From positions 5,099 through 69,098 of the forward strand of contig JAQTLR010000003.1 of the NCBI GenBank assembly GCA_028714815.1: a DNA stretch of 64,000 bases, given 5' to 3'. Below the pieces are notes generated by a model that was given only the letters and a program-made list of their open reading frames with translations, was not told the origin of the DNA and made no database searches. The DNA comes from Candidatus Altimarinota bacterium (GTDB taxonomy: Bacteria > Patescibacteriota > Gracilibacteria > BD1-5 > UBA2023). Made by a program: the position numbers and the translations under genes. Numbering within the stretch: position 1 is the stretch's first letter; each line of letters starts with the position of its first letter. Positions 10,811 to 19,705 of this stretch are shown here, piece by piece.

Positions 10811-12607
10811 ATGAAAAAAAACCTTCAAACAATCCTTTTTGCCGGAAGTCTCGCCCTTTTGGGTGGAGATATTGTCACGTGATCGAAAGACCACGAAGTA
10901 ATTCTTGAATCCACCCCATCTACAAAAACCACTATCGCAACAACGAAAGACAAGATATATGCCCTAACAAGCACGAATCTTTGGGCAGATACCCCGGAAA
11001 AGGAAAAACAAAAAATAAGGAATATTTTTTTACAGGAAATGGGACGTGATATAAATGAAGAAGATATAGGAAAACTTACCACGCTTCTACAAAAAAAAGA
11101 AGTCAAAGATGAGCTCTATTCCATCCTCAAGGAAGATCAAAGATGGGCCATGGGCCGTCTCATATTAGCGCTCCTTCTTGGAATCGGTTATGGATATGCC
11201 TATCTGGCGCAGATCGTAGGACAAATCAAGGAAGGGAAGGAAGTGAATGTCAAAAGCTTTCTCACTTTTTGATCCATCAGCGGTGCTATGATGATCTTGA
11301 ACGGTTTTGATCCTTGATCCCTTGTGTATTTCGAATCCTTTGTGCTTGCATTCGTGAGCGTCGCTATCGATAAATACAACTCGAAACATGGACGCCATCA
11401 TAAAAACAATCTCTTCAAACAATTCATCGCAAATGTTCCGCTCCCCATGTCACAATATACCAATGAAGGATTCCCTCTCGAGTGGAACCCGAAAATGGAA
11501 GAAGAAACAGGGTTTTCCCATACGGAAATAATAGCCCATTATAACAAGAAGAAACTGGAACTCCCTCCTGAAAGATGGTTGTACATCATCATGGAACTTC
11601 TTTACAAGGGAGAAAACCTCAAAAAAGTGGAAAGGTATTTAGAAAGGAAATCGGAGGGATATACTAATGTCGCCTTTACGATGGATACAAAATTTGGAGA
11701 AAGGACATTCTCTTGGTCCATATTCCCCGATAAAGCCAGTGGCGGCGATATACGCATCGCCAAACATCTGACAGATGCCGGAGAGATCAGAGCGGAACTG
11801 AAAAAAACAGAAGAACTTCTCATAGCAGAACTGGAGAAAACAAAAAAAGAACTCTCCGAAGAAGAAAGGCTTCGTCGGGAAATAGAAGAACAATCCAAAA
11901 AGGATAGCCTTACAGGAGTATACAATATAAAGGCATTTGATGAGGATATAAACCGTATCCTCAAAGAATATACCGAACGGAGTATGGTAATGGCTAAGAT
12001 CGATATCGATGATTTCAAGGCCTTTAATGACAGATATGGACATGAATTATGATGAGATATGGTTCTGCGGAAACTCGCTGAATTCATACAGGCGAATCTC
12101 TACCGAAAAGGCGATACACTCTATAGGGTCGGAGGAGACGAATTCATCATTCTCATGGAAAGCGACGATTTCGATGGTGTTGTAAACAAACTCAATAACA
12201 TACGACACAAACTTTCTCAAGAAGCCATTGTTATCAATGGAAAGGATATACCGCTTAGAATCGGAAGCAGCTGGGGAATTACGAAATTCAAAACAGGAAG
12301 ATATTCTCCGGAAGAATCCATAAAAAATATCATCATCGAACTCAAGTCCCAATCAGACGAATACATGTATGTAGTGAAACACTATAAAAAATACCTCGGG
12401 ACAGAACTCCTTATGCAACGGAAAATACTGGAAAATGCCACGGAAAAAAATGGTATCGCGCGAGCGGTATACGACTGAGACGGAAGCATCGTTGGGGTGG
12501 AAGTGTTCAACGAATACGGAAATTTCACCATCACCCAAAGGGAATTTGAAGTCATACGGGAAAAACAAAGAAATGATCTTGATGCAGGGAGACGTTCAGA
12601 CATATAA
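10811..12607 (+). CDS. Membrane-bound diguanylate cyclase (GGDEF)
   Basis: 598 residues read through six UGA-Gly codons. N-terminal hydrophobic segment (1-20), an extracytoplasmic region, a second membrane segment (RLILALLLGIGYGYAYLAQI, about 118-137) and probably a third, a soluble part with a coiled coil (about 330-365), then a GGDEF domain. The domain starts at DSLTGVYN and has KIDIDDFKAFND, GHE-LGGD and the intact active site RVGGDEF (439-445). RKGD at 432-435 fits the inhibitory RxxD site five residues upstream. It should make cyclic di-GMP. The LGGD turn is coded by tandem UGA UGA at 12050-12055. A hairpin terminator follows. Confidence 0.88.
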
Positions 12608-12629
12608 AAAGTGCCCGAGGGCACTTTTT
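12607..12629 (+). terminator. Terminator after the GGDEF gene
   Basis: Stem AAAAGTGCCC / GGGCACTTTT with a 2-nt centre, starting inside the TAA stop codon; the T-run serves the plus strand and the A-run may also serve the convergent PAS gene. Confidence 0.85.
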
Positions 12630-12633
12630 ATGT

Positions 12634-13776
12634 TTATAATCCCTGACTCTTAAACCAATCTTGCAATTCTTTTTCTCCTTCGATCTCTTGAGCACTGGCT
12701 ATCATGCTTCCGATACGGACTGTCGCCATCGGGTCAGTATCCAAACTACTGATACGAAATGTATCCCAAGAAGCGTTCGTTGAGGTTCCATCCTTTCTGC
12801 GCATACGAAATGTATCATGATAGTGGGTTCTTTCTTGGTAGAATTCATCATTATCTTCATTTTTCTTCTGTAAACTCATGATCCGTGCATTTACCTGATC
12901 ATTTTGATCTGCATAATACAGTTTAGGGTTCTTTTCCAGTTCTTCAAGCGAGTATCCGGTTGCCGCAACATAGTTCTGATTGACGCTTATATATCTATCC
13001 CCCTCTTTTACAACAACAAAAAATGGTCATTTATCCACAATAATATCAGCAACCTGAGAGAGTTTCTGTAATTCTGCTAAAGGTATTTTCATGTCTGTCG
13101 GAAGAGGTATAATGATTTTTTCAATACGGGCCTTGAATTTCTCTGCAGATTGAGCAAAGAGAAATGGAATATTGTCAACAGCATCAAGTGAAAGAGGAGC
13201 AGGGATATCTTCTTCCCTTACGCCGCTTACATCTTCAGCAACACGCACATTCCCACCAAGTTCTCCAGTCGAAAGACTGGTCCATCGAGCAGCCTTTCCA
13301 TTCTTAAGAGGAAATATCTTTCCTTTATATCATCCTGTCGCATCAATACTTGCAACAAACGCTCGAACTTCTTTCGCTGTCTCTGCCGTATATATATAAT
13401 CTACAAGTTTTCCTTGTCGAACGAGCTCTTTTGCCTGATCGCCTGACTCAATCCCAACGAGCTTCAGGTAGGTCTCATTTACAAGCTCCAGCTCACCTTT
13501 ATCATTATATAAACAAATACTTGGGCCATTTCGCCGTATCTCATTTTCCTCTATCGGAGGAGTATTGAAAATCCTATCAAATGCTTTTGCATACATTCTC
13601 GCTTGGGAAGCTGCATCGATAAGATATTCTCACTGTCTCTTTGCCTCATCTGGAGCATGTGAATATTTATTCAGAATAAGATCAAAAACTATCTTTTCTA
13701 TTCTATTTATAAGTACTTCTGTTTGCAATAAATCACCATGAAAACGATTTAGATAAGGCTTAGGAATATTTTTCAT
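12634..13776 (-). CDS. PAS-domain sensory protein, no output domain
   Basis: 380 residues, one frame across three UGA-Gly codons (13630, 13330, 13027). Helical N-terminus (1-75), a PAS domain (about 80-160: GPSICLYNDKGELELVNETYLKLVGI), a linker region resembling a PAS C-terminal beta hairpin, and a second PAS domain (about 250-340: GPFFVVVKEGDRYISVNQNY, ATGYSLEELEKNP) followed by a PAC-like FRMRRKDGT. No kinase, GGDEF or DNA-binding domain is visible, so it may work by protein contact. It is convergent with the GGDEF gene. The promoter at 13832-13805 fixes the ATG start. Confidence 0.82.
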
Positions 13777-13804
13777 AAAAAAACTTTAAGTAATATTTTC
13801 CTGA

Positions 13805-13832
13805 ACTATACCGATAATCCTCCATATGACAA
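13805..13832 (-). promoter_or_regulatory. Promoter of the PAS gene
   Basis: On the minus strand TTGTCA (13832-13827), 16-bp spacer, TATAGT (13810-13805), 28 nt before the ATG. Confidence 0.5.
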
Positions 13833-13878
13833 GTTTTTACCCGATAGTTTCGCTTGACAATGTTTTATTTGGTTTTTT

Positions 13879-13913
13879 AAATATCCCTCAAGATTTATTC
13901 TTGAGGGATATTT
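13879..13913. terminator. Hairpin, probable terminator of the htpX operon
   Basis: 14-bp perfect stem AAATATCCCTCAAG / CTTGAGGGATATTT with a 7-nt loop, directly after the stop of the amidohydrolase gene. Confidence 0.7.
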
Positions 13914-13915
13914 TC

Positions 13916-14980
13916 TTAAATAATGTTCGGATATACTCTCTTCTTGCCGCTTTCTACCCTCCCCCTCGTTCCGGAAAAGAGGCGTTCGGCGTTATTGATA
14001 CAGATGTTCTGCCTGGTTTCCTCGCTCAAGCATTCGAGGAAGACATCGTACCGATGGTTGATGACCCCGATCTTATGAAAATTCCCAATCACATCCGATC
14101 CGATGAGGATCCTTGTGGAGAACCGTTCCGTGAGCTCGATCCATTCCGGATCAGGGATTCCGCCTTTACAGATAATCTCATCGAAGATGATCCAAGAATA
14201 ATCGATATGGAGGCCAGGATATTGGAGCAGGAGCCGCTCGATCATCTTCTTATAGAACGGAGCGTACACCCGACGGGAGATCCCGCAGTGGCAGAATATC
14301 ATCTTCACACGGGGGAATTCCCGCAGGATCTCCTCCAGTTCGTGGAGGTATTTCGGACGATCCGCAATCCATGTGGTGGATATGTTCTGATGGATGGAAA
14401 TCGGGAGATCGTAGGCATCCGCGAATTGGAAAATCGGGTAGAGGGCCTTGTTGTTGATGCGTGGGACATCCCCATTCGTCAAGAGAGTCAGGTCATCGTG
14501 CCGGAGAAGGATCTCTCCGATACCGCTCCAGACATCCGGATACAACGCATACATGCGTTCTATATGTTTGATGGCATGCTTGTCGGCAGGATTGAACCCG
14601 CACATCAGGGGATAGAGCCGTTTCTGGCTCTCGGGATCAAGCTTCTTATATTCTTCCGCTACGATCGTATCGGTGGCGCTGTAATAATAACACTCGCTAT
14701 CGTCATCGAGATAGTATTCCGGAGCTTCCCGCTCATACTCGGACCATTGCTTGGTCACCGGGAGTCAGAATACGACGGATTTCTGTATATTCGCCTGATC
14801 CATATGGACGATCAGATTCCGGAACCCCGGCGTTTCCTGAAGGAAATTCACCGCATGGACATGTGCATCGATCATAGGATATTTGGATCCGCCGAGAGAC
14901 TCGAGCGCCGAATTTCCGGACTGGACAATCTCTTGTATCCGGGATTCCTGGAGCCCTAAGAAGTGTTGTTTTTCGAGCAT
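13916..14980 (-). CDS. Amidohydrolase-family TIM-barrel metalloenzyme
   Basis: 354 residues. MIDAHVHAVNF (about 36-46) supplies the metal-binding HxH, then ISIHQN, MIFCHCG with a His, and LIGSDV with the catalytic Asp: the order expected for the amidohydrolase-2 family. One UGA-Gly (14765-14767, about residue 72) joins the metal-binding N-terminus to the barrel. The substrate is unknown. It is the last gene of a tight operon behind htpX and a helical protein, with only 3 nt between genes. Confidence 0.8.
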
Positions 14981-14983
14981 GTA

Positions 14984-15745
14984 TTACGATTGGATATATT
15001 GTAAAAGCGTCTGTTCCTTTTCTTTGGTGATTTTCGGAAGAAAATGATGGAGTGTCTCGTTCTTTCCGATGATCTTCCGTATCTCCTCAGGGCTGAAGGT
15101 CGGGATGAATTCCCGTACTTTCCCATTGCTCAATGCTTTCAACACATAGAAAAAATCTTCCGCTGTATAGATGCGCGACTTCATGAAAGGGAACGTGAGC
15201 ATCTCTGCGAGAATATCCTTATTTTCATCGGAGAGGAAGTGGAATACTTTATATATATCCGTCCCGTAGGCAAAAAGCGGCTCCAGGAAATCTTTTCCGA
15301 GCATCTCGAAGACTATCCTTTCCCCTTCTCCGAAAATCCATTCCATGATATTGCCGAGGTCATCCGGCGTATGGATCATCTGGATAAGCCCTTTGGCACG
15401 GATGCTTTTGATGATACGGATCTTATCTACCTCTTCTGGGATACCAGCAAGGATGCTCCCGAGATGTGCCGATTTCTCGACAACACGGGAAAGCGTATCT
15501 CCGATCTTTACCAGGAGGAGGAACCGGTTTTTGAATTCCATATGCTTCATGCAGAGAAGGAGCCCTTTATATGAGAGGATAATATCCATCAGGCGCTCGT
15601 CGAGGCTCATGATAAGATGCCTATGGAGTTCATAAACGTCTGATGAGGAAGCAAGAAGCTCTATAATCAGAGCGAGTTCCTCCTCATTATGGATAGTGTA
15701 TCGTTTTTCTCCGAGCGAGAAAATAGGGGCGGTCTTTGTTGTCAT
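14984..15745 (-). CDS. Hypothetical all-helical protein
   Basis: 253 residues, not recognised. The sequence is almost wholly amphipathic helices with HEAT-like or Mg-chaperone-like texture (repeated hydrophobic pairs such as LHRHLIMSLDERLMDIILSYKGL), no signal peptide, no membrane segment and no catalytic motif I can name. It starts 3 nt after the htpX stop and ends 3 nt before the amidohydrolase start, so it is translated in the same operon. Confidence 0.8.
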   Translation of the reverse strand: MTTKTAPIFSLGEKRYTIHNEEELALIIELLASSSDVYELHRHLIMSLDERLMDIILSYKGLLLCMKHMEFKNRFLLLVKIGDTLSRVVEKSAHLGSILAGIPEEVDKIRIIKSIRAKGLIQMIHTPDDLGNIMEWIFGEGERIVFEMLGKDFLEPLFAYGTDIYKVFHFLSDENKDILAEMLTFPFMKSRIYTAEDFFYVLKALSNGKVREFIPTFSPEEIRKIIGKNETLHHFLPKITKEKEQTLLQYIQS

Positions 15746-15748
15746 ACA

Positions 15749-16663
15749 TTAGAGTTGATAATTATTCTCCAGATTTTTTATACGGTCATCTAAACTTGGG
15801 TGGGACATGAAGAGATGGAGGAATCCTTTTTCGGAATGGATCTTGAACGTAGCAAGCTTCCCATCGTCCACGATCTCTCGGCTCGCAACGACATGCTGCA
15901 ACCGCTTCAGAGCGAGAATCATCTTGTCTTTCCCGACGAGACGGGAACTCCCCTCATCGGCACGGTATTCCCGATGACGAGAAAAGGCCATGAGCACGAG
16001 GGAGGCGAGGATACCGAGAACCATTTCCATCACCATGACGGAGATGAAATATCCCCATCCGTGCCCCTCGTCATTCTTCAGGATCGTTTTATCGATGATC
16101 TCACCGATAATGCGGGCGAAAAATATCACGAAAGTATTGAGAACCCCTTGCAATAAAGTCATGGTAACCATATCACCATTCAATATATGGCTCATCTCAT
16201 GGGCGATCACCCCTTCGACTTCGGAAGAGGTCATACTCGTGAGGAGTCCAGTCGAAACCGCGACGAGAGAACGGTTCTTCGACGGTCCTGTCGCGAAAGC
16301 GTTCGGATCTTCGCTCATATATACCCCCACTTCCGGCATAACGATGCCGTTTTGTTTCGCAAGACCCGCAACGGTGGTATAGAAGAGCTGTGTTTTCTGG
16401 TCATAGTCCATAAGCCGGCTCTCGGAGAGGAGTTTGATATCATACGCCCTTTTCGCCATCCATCGGGAAATCGCGAGACTCAGGAAGGACCCGGCAAACC
16501 CGAATATGAGCGCAAAAAGGAAAAGCCCTTGATATCCGTTGGAAATATTCGGGGTTATTTGAATACCGAAATACCGTTCCAAAACAAATATGATGGCCGT
16601 TATCACGAGGATGATCGCGATATTCGTAAGGAGGAAAAGGAAGATCCGTTTAAAGAAGTTCAT
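15749..16663 (-). CDS. htpX: Protease HtpX
   Basis: 304-residue membrane zinc metalloprotease for quality control of membrane proteins. Two N-terminal transmembrane helices (7-28 and 45-65), the zinc site HEMSHILNGD (HExxH) around residue 153, two further hydrophobic segments, and the distal Glu ligand in SRHREYRADEGS. The length is usual for the family. No internal UGA. It is first in an operon with an unknown helical protein and an amidohydrolase. Confidence 0.96.
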   Translation of the reverse strand: MNFFKRIFLFLLTNIAIILVITAIIFVLERYFGIQITPNISNGYQGLFLFALIFGFAGSFLSLAISRWMAKRAYDIKLLSESRLMDYDQKTQLFYTTVAGLAKQNGIVMPEVGVYMSEDPNAFATGPSKNRSLVAVSTGLLTSMTSSEVEGVIAHEMSHILNGDMVTMTLLQGVLNTFVIFFARIIGEIIDKTILKNDEGHGWGYFISVMVMEMVLGILASLVLMAFSRHREYRADEGSSRLVGKDKMILALKRLQHVVASREIVDDGKLATFKIHSEKGFLHLFMSHPSLDDRIKNLENNYQL

Positions 16664-16692
16664 ACTGGAAAATGGTGAATTTATAGAAAAGA

Positions 16693-16720
16693 AGTATATG
16701 GAAAATCATCCGAAAATCAA
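16693..16720 (-). promoter_or_regulatory. Promoter of the htpX operon
   Basis: On the minus strand TTGATT (16720-16715), 16-bp spacer, TATACT (16698-16693), 29 nt before the htpX ATG. Confidence 0.6.
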
Positions 16721-16724
16721 TACC

Positions 16725-18008
16725 CTAGAGAAAATGTTCCAATACCGTTATCTTTTCCTCCGGAATCTCTCCGATGTCTCGAATATATGGGACAAGAAAC
16801 TGGGATGGAACGATATGGATATGTATTTTCTGTAAAGATTTTCTCAAAATAGAAACCTGAAAATATTTGCAACACGTTGCAATATACAGAATCGGATTCT
16901 TTGAATATATGACATCAAGGAAGGATCTGAGGCTCGGTGTTTTTGGAATCATACCTTCACTCTCTACCTTGGAGGGGAATGGGGAAATAAGTCAGAGGTC
17001 GTGGTACGTCACCATGGAAAAAATACCGGATTTATTCACCTCACGGACCACAAGCGGTCCGAGGAATCGACTCACGCTATGGAGCCAGATAACATCAGGG
17101 GTATTGCCCCCCTGAGAAGGGGGGTTGGGGGGTTGGATTTTTTTCCGGATCCCGAAGGTGGAAGTGATATTGCAGAGAGAATACGGAAGCCCCATGAGCC
17201 GAAGGATCCTAGTCCACTTCCCTTTGGGGAGATCCCATCCGAAAATCTCGACCTCGTATCCGTGTTTCCGGAGGGTTCGCGCGATGGTCTGCACATGGGT
17301 TTCGATCCCACCGAGGAGGGTCGTATAGTCGCTTACGAGAAGTATTTTCCCGGTACCAGCCGGAAGCATCTCCCGAACCTGCCGCATCCATCGCCCCTCG
17401 GTATAGCTATCCGCGATACGCCTCGATTCATGGGAAAGGGTATCCCAGTCGGACCCCTCTTCTCCCAGAAGAGCAGGAAGGGAAGAATATTTCTCCGCAA
17501 CCTCCACGATTTTACTGGAAAGAGCTTCGATATTCTCCCCATCATCCGAGGAGAAAGGAACAGCGAGATCCTTCGGGATGAAGGGGATAAGCCCCCCTTT
17601 CTGGAAGCCTATGACGGGAACCCCCTCGGAGAGAGATTCGAGCGCAGCGAGACCGAAGGTCTCGAGGAATCGCGACGGCATAAGGGAAAAATGGGAGACC
17701 TCCAGAACGCCCCGTATCGTGGAGAGCGATTGCCATCCGAAAAAGTAGATTTTGAAATCTTCTCACTCTTCTGAAATACCCAGAAGTTCCATCTTTTCCA
17801 GTATCTCCTCTCCCGAGAGACGGGAACAATCCTCGAAAAATGGGGTTCCGGAAAATTTTCAGAAAAGATCCCCCTGAAGATCCCCTTCCCCGAACAGGAA
17901 GAAATTCCCGGGCAATTCCCCGGTTTTATGCACGATATTTTCGAGAGAACGGACGAGCAGATCGAATCCCTTCTCTTTTGCGAGCCGTCAGAAAAATATG
18001 AAGTTCAT
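16725..18008 (-). CDS. GT4-like glycosyltransferase with circularly permuted GT-B halves
   Basis: 427 residues across four UGA-Gly codons. It begins directly with what is normally the C-terminal, nucleotide-sugar-binding half: FIFFGRLAKEKGFDLLV, FLFGEGDL, and the EX7E motif ETFGLAALE (E116, E124) with GVPVIG. After a linker (about 205-219) the normal N-terminal acceptor half follows: GKILLVSDY, LGGIETHVQTIARTLRKHGYEV, a DVIWLHS strand, and PSQFLVPYIRD...EKITVLEHFL, exactly where the domain usually hands over to the C-terminal half. Then TAG. Residues 293-301 (PPNPPSQGG) come from a G/C-rich palindrome. It follows the O-antigen-ligase-like gene by 21 nt. Alternative: a fusion of two partial genes. 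Confidence 0.8.
17106..17135. repeat. G/C-run palindrome inside the glycosyltransferase gene
   Basis: CCCCCC TGAGAA GGGGGG followed by TTGGGGGG TTGG. It resembles one arm of the family A repeats and encodes a low-complexity PPNPPSQGG loop. Confidence 0.45.
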
Positions 18009-18029
18009 GATACTACCGAATTATGGGTA

Positions 18030-19304
18030 TTAAACTTTTTTCTTCCTCTTCCCGATAAACAACCCCAATACTAAGAACAATATGAGCGATATGTACACGG
18101 ATTCGAAACTATGTAAGAACAGGTTCATCGTCAGAACCGCCACGAACGAGGCGAAGAAGGTCGGCGAAAGCGGAAGTATCATCCAAGCGATAGTGGCCAT
18201 GATGGCACAGAATAAGACAAAACCGATAATCCCTCATTCCACGAGCTGTTGGATGTACCAGCTCTCTGGAATATAGTAGTCTTCGGTATGTTCGATCGCC
18301 CCTCCATAAATCGGGCTATCGGAGAGTTTCATTACATACCGGTAGGCAGGTCAGGCTGTTCCAAGTCCTTGCCCCATCGGATGTTCCCGGAACCGTTTAA
18401 GTCCCGTTATGGCCCGGTCGAAATGCCCTTCCGAAGACCCTGACCGTATGATGATCTGACTGATGGTTCCTTCATACCGGAGATAGAAGAGTCCGGAAAT
18501 GACCGTGAGGAATACCACTATATATACGCTCTCCTTTTTGTATTTCCGCCAGATCGTCCCGAGAGAGAATACAACCAATGCAAGACACCCGACCACAAGC
18601 CCTATGAGGGAGCTGCGTGAATACGTGAGGAATATGAGCCCGAGAAGGACGATGATCCAGAGTCCTACGAGGAAATGGTAGGATTTTTTGGATCGGAAAT
18701 GGTGCACCAGAAGCCCGATATAGACAAGGATGAAATACGCTGCCGGATTCGGACCGTCGAAAATCCCCTGGAACCGTTTCACGTTTGCCCGGTCGATCCC
18801 ATGGTAGATAGGAGGGGTTCCACCGAAGCTCCAGTTGGAGAGATTCGGGGAAAAACCGAAATGAAGGAGGATGGTCTCATGGAAAACGAAGCGCACCAAG
18901 AGCCCAGCAAAAAGGGCGAAACTTGCCGAGATGAGGAATATCCTCAGGTACCGGGAAACCGTTCCCGTAAGGAGCATGCTCCCATGCTTTGCGATCAGGA
19001 ACGCGACCAGGAATTCGAAATCGTATCGTCCGCCATAAACGAGCGACGCGATTCAGAGTCCGTTGTAAAGGGTGATGATCACCAGATATCCTATATATGA
19101 GGCGATCAGATAATCGAGGATGTCGAACTTCGGAAGTGTCCTCTTCTTCCAGAAATCCCATATGAGGAAACTGGCAAGGAGAACCAAAAAGATTTCTTTA
19201 AAGAAACTCACTCCGGGAATCCCGAGCTTGCTCCCGAAAAATACGGTTCCGAGAACGCTCCATGGAAGGATGGCAAGAAAGATGCGAAAAATACGGTCGA
19301 ACAT
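18030..19304 (-). CDS. O-antigen ligase / polymerase-like membrane protein
   Basis: 424 residues with about 10-12 transmembrane helices. A long central loop (NLSNWSFGGTPPIYHG...RANVKRFQGIFDGPNPAA) and the RAITGLKRFREHPMGQGLG segment are typical of the Wzy/WaaL/O-antigen ligase superfamily, which joins or polymerises lipid-linked glycans at the outer face of the membrane. Three UGA-Gly codons (19053, 18351, 18234) are bridged, one in GQGLGTAG. It shares an operon with the glycosyltransferase, which suggests a surface polysaccharide or glycoprotein pathway. Confidence 0.85.
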
Positions 19305-19331
19305 GAGAGGGAATTAGAGATTATTATTTTG

Positions 19332-19365
19332 TTGCGAATTGTATGAAAATCTATACAATACGCAA
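19332..19365. promoter_or_regulatory. Palindromic divergent promoter of the ferredoxin and ligase genes
   Basis: Plus strand: TTGCGA (19332-19337), 16 bp, TACAAT (19354-19359). Minus strand: TTGCGT (19365-19360), 16 bp, TACAAT (19343-19338). The two promoters lie on top of each other within one inverted repeat. The minus -10 is 33 nt from the ligase start; the plus -10 is 53 nt from the ferredoxin start. Confidence 0.6.
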
Positions 19366-19412
19366 ACGAAAAATCGTTTTTCGTTTTTTATCACTTTTCA
19401 TATCAAAGATTC

Positions 19413-19646
19413 ATGACACAGATTGACCCAATAAAGGTAGCCAGCGCTGCCACTGCCCTCAAAAGAAAACCTATCGTCTCCAATGCCTGCATTGGTTGCG
19501 GTGCTTGTGTCGCGATATCCGGAGACGTATTCGAACTCAATGACGATGGAATATCCATCGTCCTCGAACTTCCGGACTACGAAGGGAAAGATGTGGATGA
19601 CAGCATCATCGCCTGCCCTGTAAACGCGATCAGCTGGGAGAAATAA
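19413..19646 (+). CDS. Single-cluster ferredoxin
   Basis: 77-residue protein with the [4Fe-4S] pattern CIGCGACV (three Cys, about residues 27-33) and a distal CPVNAI that supplies the fourth ligand, as in Thermotoga-type monocluster ferredoxins. It is a soluble electron carrier; the partner is not visible here. It stands alone between a divergent promoter and a strong terminator. Confidence 0.93.
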   Translation: MTQIDPIKVASAATALKRKPIVSNACIGCGACVAISGDVFELNDDGISIVLELPDYEGKDVDDSIIACPVNAISWEK

Positions 19647-19650
19647 TGAT

Positions 19651-19689
19651 AAAATCCCCCGCCACACGATATGTGGGTGGGGGATTTTT
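19651..19689. terminator. Terminator after the ferredoxin gene
   Basis: AAAATCCCCCGCCACA / TGTGGGTGGGGGATTTTT stem with T-run. It also lies just downstream of the convergent helicase gene. Confidence 0.88.
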
Positions 19690-19705
19690 AAATTACTGAA
19701 TCAAT

